A DNA stretch of 64,000 nucleotides, taken from the NCBI GenBank assembly GCA_932521025.1, contig OW051470.1, forward strand, positions 434,001 through 498,000, given 5' to 3'. Position 1 is the stretch's first letter. The number at the start of each line of letters is the position of its first letter. Shown here one piece after another: positions 44,942-55,631 of this stretch. The position numbers were made by a program, and so were the translations under genes. The notes beneath the pieces were generated by a model, which saw only the letters and a program-made list of their open reading frames with translations, did no database searches and was not told the DNA's origin. The stretch is from Oscheius onirici. Taxonomy: Eukaryota > Nematoda > Chromadorea > Rhabditida > Rhabditidae.

Positions 44942-47930
44942 GGCTGAAAATAGGATTTTTACACCACGTTTTGGAAAATAGTAGAAAAGGAGACGCTCTA
45001 CGTGGCTGACATCAAAGGGGCTTAGAGGCAAATATGAGTCATGACTAGGGGCTCCACTGTCCGCCGGCACACGTATATGTTTGCTTTTGTCAGCAGAATC
45101 GCCTCATCGCTGCGGTTTATGTGTATTTTGAAGCTGATTGCGAAAGATTCAGGCGGTTACAAGTGACTAAAACGGGTGAATCAGCGAAGCATCGAGCTTT
45201 GGTCTCGTTTTTTTTAAACAGAGTTTTTCGACAAATTTTTAAGACTAGAGGTTTTTGAGAGAAAGGAGCATAGAAGGACAGAAATTAAACGTTAACCAAA
45301 ATTACCAGGAAAATGTAGTTAGAGATGTCAAATGGAGACAGGGTCACAAAATGGAAAAAATCCAGCAGAGAGCGGAGAAAAACGCTACTATCTATCGATA
45401 TCGATAGTAAATCGATAGTACCGTTTTTGTCCGCATTCTCCTTGAACTTTTTGATTCAACAACGTCTCCCTGCTGCCGGTATGAAAATAGCGTACGTACT
45501 TACGTACAATAAACTGCTGCGACCGTATCTTGAACGAAAAGAAGGGAATATCGTCGTTTCTCTAGCTATTTTCCAGGATTTTGACAGAGACCAGAGTAAA
45601 AATGGATTGGAGAAGGAAAATAGCAAAATTGAACAAGTTTTAGGTCAAAAAAGGCCGAAATGGGTTGCTCTCTGAAATGAGACCGCCGTTGTAATCCTCT
45701 TACAGAGCTCGTAGAGAACACAAAACGACCAAAAATATAAAAGAGAGGGAGAAAATGACGGGAGAGGGAGACGAGACTGACACCTGCGGCAGTTTTTTTC
45801 GCGGACTCTCGAGCTGCAAATCGGAGCCAAATGGCCGGGCATAAAGTGCCAATAATCTAAATCTTTTTCACAAAAAACATGGTTTTCTTGATTTCGAACT
45901 AAGTGTGAATAAAAGCCCGGACTTGGAATTCATTGCGGATCATTAGCGCGAAAGGCTGCTGGAGGCTTATTGGGAAGGGCAGAAGGGGGGTTAATCCTAT
46001 TGTTGACAGCCAGAAAAGGCTCAAAATGACTGGAAAAGGGGAGAGAATTTGCAGCTGGTTGGCTTTCCAAAGAGACGCAGTTTTGGAAAGAAATTCGTGG
46101 AAAAGGGAGAGAGGGGCGCGGCGAGAAGTGATACAGCCAAAACAAGATGCACTTTGTCACGTTTGAGAGATTTTTGGGGAGAGACAGAAAGACAGAGGGA
46201 CAGAGGGACAGAATCTGATATCATTTCTATCCCCACAAAGTTAACTACCTGTACTCAGTCTCTTTAAGAATAACTATCCCACAAAACGGCACAATTATCC
46301 TCTCTCTTCCGAAAGTTTTGCGCTCTTTTTGCAGCTGAAGCCTTCAACAGCCATGAGACATAACCTGTCTCAGTCCTCCAGAAACTAGCCTCTATACTTT
46401 AGTAGACAGTCGAGAGGATTTTCAAAGGAAAAAGACGTTTCAGAGGAAAAATGACACGATGGATCAAATGACCTTATAGGTGTGAGTCACTGGCTCTCTC
46501 CCCATTTTACTTTTACGGTCGAGACTCCCCGTCGTGTTCCCATCCCTCCGTCTCTCTCAAAATATTCACAGATTAGGCTTATCAGCAGTATCGTAAATGT
46601 GAATCGATGAGTCTGTCTGTTTTCTGTTTGTGGCCAAAACAAGGCTCCAATTATGAGACTGGATTCTATTTCACTAGAGCGAGAGTGGCCTTCTCGCTTA
46701 TGAGATTGAAACGTCACTTTGTGAGGAGGTCATGAGTAATGGAAGAGGACAAGGTCGCCGCCACCCTCACTGTTCAGAGGACAATTATGCAGGGTCGAGG
46801 TAAGAGTCCTCGTTCTGGACACACGGGATGACTGGATTATGTCTCTCTCCCGAAAACGGGAGTCTTGTTGAGAAACTTTCTTTGGAAGGTAGGCAAAGGT
46901 TTGACTGAGACCTTAAATACATTGAAAAATAGCAAAATGTTGGATTGGAAAAGGAGAGATATACAGTCTTGACAACATTTCTTTATGGAGCCAGTGCCGG
47001 ATAATTTTGATGATTTGAAGCTTTTAGGTGCTGTTTTTCGTGAAATTTGGACAGAATTAAGCTGGTCAAAAACGGCTAAAAATTTATGTACAAGCTCCTT
47101 CATTTTCCGGACATTTTTAGAACAAAAAATCCTGCTTTTGACCTCAATCAGAGTCTGTTGGGAATAACCTTTTCTCGTAGAACACATCAGTTCAACGACC
47201 TCGAAATGAGATTTTTGGAAAAAGAGAACGGAGTCTTGTGACCTGAGAAAATAGCTTTGACTGAAATTACAAGAACTTTGGGAAAGATAAATTCAAATGA
47301 AATCCCTACAGTTTTCCTGTTAAAAGAACCTACCTTCGACATCATTATCGCAGCTGTCCTCCCCAGAAATCCAGCTGATAAGCCAAAGGACCCTTATCTT
47401 TATCCATGACCACACGCGACGGAAAAAGTTCTCGACGGGGTTCATGAAAAGCTCTTTTTTCGACTTTTTTGGCTGTTTAGAAATATACTAGCATGCGGTC
47501 GCTGTTGGCAACCAGAAGGAAGGGGCGGTCGCTTCTAGCCATCGGGGCGGAGTTCCATCCAGCGCGCAAGCCTACTCTACCCACACAAATGACCTCAGGT
47601 GACCATTATACGCCCCAGGTGACCCCTCTTATTTGTTTGAACGAATGGCCTGCTGCAGCTGGCCAAGCCATGCTTTGAGCACGGATTAGCGCCGGGAATA
47701 TTGGCTCAGACTCTTTAGAGGAGGCGCAAAGTGGAGTGGGAGTACGCTAGAGAGAAAAAGGATTGATTGACAGACAGGGATTTTCGCAGTCTGTACTGAG
47801 AATAGTAGTCGTTTGAAAAGGAAGGCAGCGTAAGAAGAAGAAATGGCTCAGGTGGGTAACCTCCTCAGCAGAAGGCGCTCGTCAGTGACAGACAGAGAAG
47901 CTGAGAAACCCATTGGCTCTAGTGATTCGT
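44942..47930. other. Intergenic region, no supported gene
   Basis: ORFs such as 45325-45675 (+) lack codon or splice support. 45385-45425 holds overlapping ATCGAT palindromes. 46739-46800 reads MEEDKVAATLTVQRTIMQG followed by GTAAGAG and could be a first exon, but no continuation was found. 46140-46225 and neighbouring stretches are AGAGACAG repeats. 47490-47690 is unusually GC-rich. Confidence 0.4.
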
Positions 47931-48370
47931 AGACCATGATCGGGGTGAAAAGAGCTTATAGTCTATCCAAATTGAAAGTTTACTGAGCGCTTACTGTAGA
48001 ATTTTTTGTGGCGGGACCAAGCGCACCAGTCCTTAAAATTTCTTTCTTCTTTTCTTTTTTTTTCTGCGTTATATTGTCTTGCAAACACGAGAATGTGCTT
48101 TTTCATCCTCCAGAAACAAAAAGGAACAAAAATAGTGAAAACGGAATAAAAAACAACGAAACACCGCTGCTCAATTTTAAAGGACTGGTGCGCTTGGTCC
48201 CGCCGCGAAAAATTCTTCAGTAAACTTTCAATTTGAATAGACTAGCGAAGAAGGTCACAAATGGTCTGGCAGAAAATAGGAGTAGGACTACTATACTGCT
48301 TTTGGCTGAAGGGTTCTGACCTGAATTTTTGTCAGCTATTTTTGAATCAGGTGCTGATCCAGTTGCCCAA
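47835..48370. repeat. Dispersed repeat R1, second copy with a different MITE inside
   Basis: 47835-47880 (GGCTCAGGTGGGTAAC) matches the exon-1/intron-1 junction of TSH2. 47905-47955 and 48248-48370 match the TSH6-intron copy in order (AGACCATGATCGGGG; AATGGTCTGGCAGAAAATAG; GGTTCTGACCTGAA; TGATCCAGTTG). The MITE at 47958-48244 interrupts it at a different point from the other copy. Confidence 0.65.
47958..48244. mobile_element. MITE with TAGTCTAT(C/T)CAAATTGAAAG ends
   Basis: 287-nt inverted repeat with arms of about 80 nt (left TATAGTCTATCCAAATTG; right CAATTTGAATAGACTA) containing GCGGGACCAAGCGCACCAG and its complement. The T-rich interior has no convincing ORF. Ends resemble those of the elements at 24.8 and 26.9 kb (TA-G-TCT-TTCAAA). 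Confidence 0.8.
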
Positions 48371-50705
48371 TATGCAGAAGTACAAAAATCCCATTCTCCA
48401 TGTTACTTTCCCAAAATTTCGGGAGCTCTTGAACTCTGTCTACGTGCGCACCACATTTCAAGTGCCTCGCCCCCCTGCTGACTCACTCAAAAATATGCAA
48501 AATTCTCGTCTCTTCTCTATTATCACGTCTTATCTACACCTTTTTAGTAGGCTTATCTGATGGCGCACACGCCCCGAACACAGCCCCGGATGCCGCAACA
48601 ACAGCCACTGTTTTGGACAATGGTGAAATCTTTTGAGAAGAAAAAAGAATGTTTAGGAAGAAAACTATTGAATTGTTATCAAAAGAAGATGCGGCCTGTA
48701 AAAATGGGAACAATAAAGGAGCCTGAGTCAGAGGAAATGGCAACAAATGGAATAGTAGAAAGTAAGGGAAAAAGGGAAGTTTTTTCACCTCAAAATTGTA
48801 ATTTTCGCCAAAAGAAAAAAATTTCCGCAAAAAACCAGTAATTTATGGGTTTGTAGTGAAAAGTATACTTAGAAATCTGGTCACAAACTTTCTCTTTTGA
48901 AATTTTCTCACAAACAAAAACCAGTTTTCTCTCTGAACCACAACAAACCCGTGGGATTATCTGTCAGTAATCTCATTTCCAGTGAAAATATTGAGAAGGA
49001 AACTTCGGGAGGGAGGCTGGTAGATGTAAATATTAAATGTCACAGCTGCTGTTATGAGGGGGCTGGTGGCCAGATCAAGATACTTAAGACAGGCTATTGG
49101 GATTAATAAGAGAAGAGAAACTACCATCTTTAAAGCATGCGAAAAAGTCTCGAAACTTTAATGAGACACTCCCGTTTTCTGCTCTACTTTTCACCAATGG
49201 GATTACTCCGTCTCTTTCGAGAAGTTTCAAGGTCATGCTTTGAATTTTTTGTGGAAATTAAGAAAAAAAATGGATTTATTGGTTCAAATTAGAGTTTGGT
49301 AATAGCGAAAAACAGAAAATCAGGCCTGCCCCGAGGGGAAAAATTCTTCACAATGGGCTGTCATGGGCTGATGACAGCTAATAGTGGTGGACTGTCCTCT
49401 GGGGGAAAGGGCAAAGAATCAGTTTATTTTAAGGAAAAAAGAGAATGAGAATCGAATTTCTATCTGAAAGTTCAATATTTTTATTACATGGTCTTCCGAC
49501 AAAGCTTAGCCGTTCCACTGGTTACGCTTTGGCAAGAGGGAGTCCGAAGACTGTTCATAAAAATAGCATAAATTTCGTTTTGTTTTTGCGCAGGACTTTT
49601 TTCTAATTGAACGATCAGGAATATGCCTACGTACACGGTGCAAATATGATAGTTAGCCAAGATTTTATTAAACTTCATTTTCTTGACAGAGGGTACCGTT
49701 CACTGACTTAAAAAGTTTAATGACACAGGCTTAAAAACGGTTTACAAGTTGTTTCATTTGTTTAAATTACCAGCCTTTTTGCGGCAAGACCACGAATTCC
49801 AAAAATTGCTTTGTGACAAGAAAATGAACAGATCTGTAGTGGAAGGCTGGCTTACCAGAATTTGAAGCTTTTCCTGTCGATTTAAAAAAAATCGTGAGGC
49901 AAAAACAAGGAGGAAACAGTCAGCCGGCGCCACAATAACACGAGTCTCTTGGTGACAAATTGGCACCCTTTTCGACTTGGGTCAATGGCATCAAAAAGTG
50001 GAAACGGTTTGTGCCGCAATCAATCGTGGATAGAATAAACTTGAAATTGACACCCGAAGGGGACTGGGAGGACGGGCCAACACAAACAGGTGGCTGGGCG
50101 AGGCAGAGACCCGGACAGAGAGTGGACACTTGCTAGCGGGTCGAAGGTCAATGGTGCGAAAAATCGCTGTGATCATTTGGAAAAGTTTCATCGTTTACAT
50201 GGAAAACTATCGCTTTAGGAGTCTCTTTTTTTGAATTGCAAGACAAAATTTTGAGACTTTGGAGGTTGTGAGGGAAGATCAGAAGTTACAGAAGATGATC
50301 CAAAACTTTCAACAGTTTTGAAGGAAACTAACAAAAGACTGGAGATGAATTTGGAAGACAAAAAAAGAGGCACTGAACGATCGTGTAGACAAAACAAAAG
50401 CCCGCGGGACCCGAAACTGAGAGCGGGGGAGAGAGAGTCTGCAGGAGGATAGCACGGACAAAAAACACGAGGATCCTGCTTTTGACCACTGGGTCGAAAC
50501 TAATCGGGAATTCTGAGCATTGTTCCGTCTAATCTTCAAAAGGAAGTAACCGACAAAAATGTCGTTGATACACAACTTTTTATCTAAATTTTTTTAAAGT
50601 TTATCTTGCCAGAAACTCATTTCTGTTGCCACATCACGGAATCTTGATGTCTACCGTTTTTAGGCGGAAAAGAGTAATTTTTAAACTTTTTGTTGTTCTA
50701 AAAAC
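48371..50705. other. Intergenic region with one weak small ORF
   Basis: On the - strand 49484-49678 reads 64 codons from an ATG (MKFNKILANYHICTVYVGIF ...) with a hydrophobic segment, and the stop codon is immediately followed by AATAAA. It could be a small gene or terminal exon, but upstream exons are not visible. No other content recognised. Confidence 0.35.
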
Positions 50706-51191
50706 TTAAAGACGAGGTTGAAAATTGCAACATTTTAAAGATGAATCGAAAGAAAAGTTTTTCTGAACATGAATCGAATGAAAAATCAATTTTTGAGTCC
50801 AAGAAGAATTCTGCGAAGTTGAGGTCATAATTATTTTTGGCAGCTTTAGGAAATCTGTACCTATTGAAAAAAAGGCTTGTCACACTGAAGATTTCACTGT
50901 CGTCGAGCATAATTTGACAAAAAACCGACTTACCATAGAGAATGTGCATTTTTCTGACTGGAAGAGAACGAGCTGATCTGTTTGACCGAATTTGTCAAAG
51001 TGCCTCACACCCGTTCAGCAGCACCTAATGCAACACACGTTATAAATAAACGATGCCGTTTTGAGCATAAACAATAAGAGTCCCCAACACACCTAATTTC
51101 TCAGGTCAAAAACTAACTCACCCAATTTCATGTAATCCTCAAAATTTTGGGAAGAGTCGATTCGCTGGCGCGGCTTGACCTTCTTGCCCAT
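50706..51191 (-). CDS. Short ORF with FABP-like first exon
   Basis: Exons on the - strand 51122-51191 (phase 1) and 50706-50860 give 74 aa. Exon 1 contains IDSSQNFEDYMK followed by LG and ends exactly where intracellular lipid-binding protein (FABP/LBP) genes carry their first intron. Exon 2 (PKIIMTSTSQNSSWTQKL ... KNFSF) is only vaguely like the second FABP exon. The usual third and fourth beta-barrel exons were not found. It could be a truncated lipid-binding protein, a relic, or a misread. Treat as tentative. Confidence 0.3.
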
Positions 51192-51199
51192 TGCTCTGA

Positions 51200-52228
51200 A
51201 CCTGATTTTTTGGGAAAACTTTTCTGAGAAACGAAGAGTAAGTGACAATACAAGTTGTAAGACACTTAAAGTATGAAAAACTAGTCCCTAGGTGTGTTCA
51301 CACAGAGAGCATGGGGGACAACTGTCTCATCAATCAGATGATGACTGTTTTTGAGGGATGGCTGTTTATTTACGAAGGATGACTGCGATAACCGCAAAGT
51401 TCTCAATTTTACGCTAACTTTTTTTTAGTAAATAAGAGCTTCAGACTGCTCAAAAATGGCTGAAGTTTTGTCAAAAAGGGCTTTTTGGGAATACTTCGGC
51501 TGTCAAAAAAATTAGCATTGAAAGTTTCTGCCATTGCCGGCTGACAACAAAAAATGTGTAAAAATCGAGAAATTCGAGACATTCAAGCTGAACTTTCTCC
51601 GGGGCAGGCAAGTGACAACCAACAGGTGACAAAACGTGAGAGAGATCTATGAACGATCAACACTGCCTCCGCAACATTTGAGCTATTTGCGTGGATGGGT
51701 CGACAAAACAACAGCATGCACTTCGTTACACGAATTTTAAAAGAAAGGAAGCTAGACTACTGGGTGCTAATGCCTTTGGGAAAGAGCATGGCAGGCAGAT
51801 ACGTTAGTAAAGAAAAAGAGCAGAAGGAAATGAGCAGCTGGAAGGAATGGAAGCTGGTGAAATATGGGGCAGGGAGGCTAATGAGAGTCAGCCATGGAAA
51901 TCCAGAAGAGACAGAGAGAGGACAGAGGGAGAGTGAGAGAGAGTCAGAGAGACATAGAGACAGAGCGAAATTCTTTTTGGGGATACCACCAGAACTTTTT
52001 ATTGGACTTTTTTATTGCATCAGTCAACGTCATTAACAGTAATTTTAACCAGTCCGCTCCCCAGCTTCTGGCTCCTTCTCAAAGCCTCCTCTCCTTTTCT
52101 TATTTTCACCAACAAAAACTTCTTCCTGTTCTGAACCAGATCCAGAACATCAGTAGCGAAAAACAAGACTATTGTCGAAAGTTCGCAGCCGGCAAAGAAT
52201 GGTCTGGCTGAAATACTGTCTATTTTGA
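51200..52228. other. Intergenic region, GA-rich tract
   Basis: 51890-51965 is an AGAGACAGAGAGAGGACAG-type tract. No gene supported. 52190-52228 begins a fragment of repeat R1 (AATGGTCTGGCTGAAA). Confidence 0.4.
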
Positions 52229-53522
52229 TTACGGTAGTATTTTACTGTAAACGTCACAGTAGTTCTGTTCAATTCCAGTTATCGTACTCCTTATGAACTG
52301 AAGAGACACTCCAATGGTCAGGACAGTGAGAAATAGTCGGGGAATGGATGAGGAAAGAGTATTTTGATGCTGAAATGGTTGAAGAAGATTGAGGAATCGG
52401 GAAATCTTACCCAGTAGACAATGGTAGAATTTTTGAACAAGTAGCAGACAAATGACGTCCAGAGGGCCATGGAACAGACGAGACTTCTTCCTGAAAGATT
52501 TTTTTTGGTAAAATATAGTGTTTTTTGAATTGGCCAGATATCAGCGTGATTCAAACAATGCTCTCAAGTTTTTGAACAGAATTTTTCTGTGCTAAAGTTG
52601 CAGTCCTCGATTTGGTCTTTGCAAAGCATCAAAAAATTAGAAAATGTCGCAGCCGGAAAATGGCATGTACGCAATTGCGTATTTTTTGAAAATAAGTTGG
52701 ACTTTTTCAATTTTCTCACCTGTTTCTTTGCTTCCCAGATAGCAAATAATGAATACCAGTACAGAAATGTTGAAAAAGATCTCATTGGAGAGAAATACAA
52801 TCCTCAGAAAGTTACTGTACTTTCCGTGACGGGCTTCGGGATCCAGTAAAAGAGCCAAGGAACAGAGGATGCGATGGATGGAACCAATCAATAAAATCAA
52901 GGTAATACAATACTGAAATTTTTTTTATTTTTTCGAGTGATATGACTAACATGTGATCCAGGGAAAGTCCTTAGAAGTCTCAGTAGTGAGGGAGCCCATT
53001 CTCCTTCTGGAATCTCTCTATTCTGAATTTTTGCAAATGTCACTGAAAAATACGAAAACTACCTGGCAGGAGACTGTTCTGCTGATGTAAATCCAAACAT
53101 TTTCATCCTCATCTTGATTATTGGAAAAACTAGCGAGATCTGAGGAAAGACTGCCTGTCGTGGAAAGCTAAAAAATAGGATTTTTTTGGGTTTGGAATTT
53201 TTTCGGTTGTACTGTTTAGGCGCCTCGATTTGGTTCAAGAAATATGAAGAATTTGAAGAGTGAGAGAGGCGAAGGGAATCGGGAAATTTTAGAACTTGGG
53301 TAACAAAGATATCCACTACCGAATCTTCAATTTTCAAAAAGTTACCTCCTTAGATCCACTCTTCCGAAAGACTACTGGAATTACAGTCGGATAAATAACT
53401 TCCAACACTATTAGTAAAACCAGAAATGTTGATACAGCTAGCGAAAACAGACTGATATGGAAGAATTTTATTCTTCTTTGAAACTGCATGAATGTTCGGG
53501 GCGACTTTGACACTCGGCGCAT
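52229..53522 (-). CDS. Multi-pass membrane protein, possibly Frag1/PGAP2-like
   Basis: Supported exons on the - strand: 53346-53522, part of 53060-53168, 52951-about 53030, 52720-52912, 52411-52490, 52229-52369. The splice between the second and third pieces is unresolved: the apparent 20-nt gap is too short for an intron and phases conflict. Hydrophobic segments: SLAVSTFLVLLIVLEVIY, ITLILLIGSIHRILCSLALL, EIFFNISVLVFIICYLG, CSMALWTSFVCYL, LFLTVLTIGVSLQFI. The spacing, a short loop after TM1 and the terminal EQNYCDVYSKIL resemble the Frag1/DRAM/Sfk1 fold of PGAP2, but motif evidence is thin. The final exon overlaps a repeat R1 fragment. Confidence 0.5.
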
Positions 53523-53868
53523 CCTAGTTTCGGCTCAACTTTTTGTAGCTGCCTCGTAGGCAGTTATGAGGGCGACAGGAATGCGGCGACGGGAACGGTC
53601 GTGAGAGGGGACGGTATTAGAAAAGAATGAAAGAGAGAGAAGGACAGAGGGACAGAGAGAGGGTAATTTTATTTTGCATGAAAAAAAAACAAGCACATGA
53701 CCATAATGATACGAAAAGTTATTGTCATTCTGAATTCTAATAGGCCTTTTTCAGTGAATTCTGTCTTCCATCGGAAATTGGCTCGTTCCGTCCATTTTGC
53801 CTAAAATATTAAGCAGCATCTGTTCCCAGTTGTTACACTCTTGTCTCTGCCAAAGTTCACTCTATCAG

Positions 53869-54759
53869 ATGTTTCGGCTCGTCATGCTTACCATAATTAC
53901 CGGTCTCTTCCTCCTGACCTACGTTCTAGGAAGGCCTGATCAGGTTAATACAAATTTTAGCAAACCAAAACCCGTTTTAAGCTAACTGATGGCGATTACT
54001 GCAAAAATCCCGAGAGCTTGGAAAAGGATACTATTCAGGTCGAGCCTAGAAAAGTTTTCGGAACCGTATTTATTTCCAGAAGGTCATGAACGGAGCCTCA
54101 GTGCTGGAAGTCCTGGACGCGCTGGACATTTCCTCCAAGCCGGTGGTCATGAAACAGCTGTACATTGCGGCGGACCCGCACTGGGTCCGGGCCAAGAAGA
54201 ATCGAGCCATGAACAGCATGTGGGACTCGGAGCCGAAGATGAAGAGACCGGTGAGTTGTTCACAAACAGGCTCTGATTCAAATATGCTGTGAATTTGGTA
54301 GTTACTTTGGAGGGACAGGGGGTGACTAGATCAGAGTGACAAGGGAAGAATGAAGGAGGGGGGGGGGGACTGGAACTGAGGGTCCGAGAAAGAAGTGATA
54401 GGAAAAGGAATCTTTAGCCCTGGAAGGGCGGTGCTATCCTTGTTTATAAAATAGCCCAGAATGAGTAGGACGATTTTTAGGACGACAACTTCATTGCCGC
54501 GCACAATGATGCCATTCTTTCGCTGGCTGATTCAGTTCGAAAATTCGCCGACTGCCAAGGAGTCAACAATCAAATCGTCGTTCAACTTTACAGCGTACTC
54601 TACGACAGCGAGTACAGGAACGGATCTGAGCAAGAGAAGAGAGACTTGTTAAAGAGAGCCATCATTCCCATCAAGAATTTGAGAAGGGAGAAAAGAGAGG
54701 CGGCTGTAAGAGCAGAGATTGACATAAACAATGATTTTTAGGCCTATGGGAGAGCTTGA
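53869..54759 (+). CDS. TSH9: small secreted helical protein
   Basis: Exons 53869-53943, 54080-54250, 54481-54705, 54742-54759 give 162 aa, all introns phase 0. Signal peptide MFRLVMLTIITGLFLLTYVLG. Exon 3 carries the family block YSVLYDSEYRNGSEQEKR followed by DLLKRAIIPI. The terminal exon codes for five residues only. Intron 2 contains an inverted copy of the 10.66-kb repeat (54412-54441). AATAAA at about 54784. Confidence 0.83.
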
Positions 54760-55631
54760 AAGGAACTTGTGAACTTGTGTTTCAATAAAAATTGTTATTT
54801 CTGTCATTTTGACAGGAGCCTGTTTAGAGAATACCTAAGCCTAGATGGACTAGTCAATAATGTAGATGGGCCAGTTCATAAAGCCATACAGTATGCTATG
54901 GAGGGTCGAAAAATGTCCTTTACAGGAATTACCAAGAAAAGACATGTGGATGAACAAGAGTACTTCTATGACCAGACTTTGCTGCGACTGTGGAGCCGCA
55001 GTCCATCTATCGTCTTTTTTCCAGCTGCAACTCTGGAGTAGCAGTTGATGTCCACAGTCTAAACGTGCTCTTCATAGTCTAAACTTGCTGTCTATAGCGT
55101 AAACTTGCTGTCCACAGTCTAAATATCCATTGATTAGATTCTCTATCCATTGGCTAGATTCCCTATCCATTGGCACGACTGTCCATTGAATAGCCACATC
55201 CCCAGACCTGAAAATGATCTGAAAAATAGCTCCACATGGACCCGCGAAGTCACCACATGGATTACTTTTCGAATTTACCATAGCCTGCGCCATCGTCGTT
55301 CTCTCTGAGGTGGAGCGACGATGGACTGGACCCTCCTGAAGTTGTCAGCCATCGTCACTCCCTCCCTTATCCATCGTCGCTCTTTGTCGGATGACAAGCT
55401 GTCATTGGCCATTAGGAGACCCAATAATCCAATGTCCAAAAGTACCACAAAGAACAGGCACAGACATCCTCTTTGTTCCCGTTATTGTTTTTTTCTCCTA
55501 AGCGATTTGTCTGCTTTCCAGGTTGTAATGGCACCACTTGTCAAGGCAAGAAAAACGGCTGAAGGTCTCTGATCAGTGCAATTAGGTGCCCTTGTTTATT
55601 TGCTTTCTTATATCCTTTTTTTTTTCAGAAA
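54760..55631. repeat. Intergenic region with short tandem repeats
   Basis: 55050-55190 holds about four degenerate copies of a 25-nt unit (CCACAGTCTAAACTTGCTGT) followed by three of a roughly 22-nt unit (CTATCCATTGGCTAGATTC). 55280-55390 has repeated CCATCGTCG-type words. No gene supported in this stretch. Confidence 0.55.

Noticed and set aside
45325-45675. 116-codon + strand ORF
   Set aside because: It has an ATG, but the composition is non-coding-like and it spans the ATCGAT palindromes; no domain seen.
46739-46800. Possible first exon (MEEDKVAATLTVQ) with GTAAGAG donor
   Set aside because: No downstream exon with matching phase or recognisable homology could be found within the following 2 kb.
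48008-48223. 71-codon + strand ORF
   Set aside because: It lies wholly inside the MITE at 47958-48244, and its ends are the inverted repeat arms.
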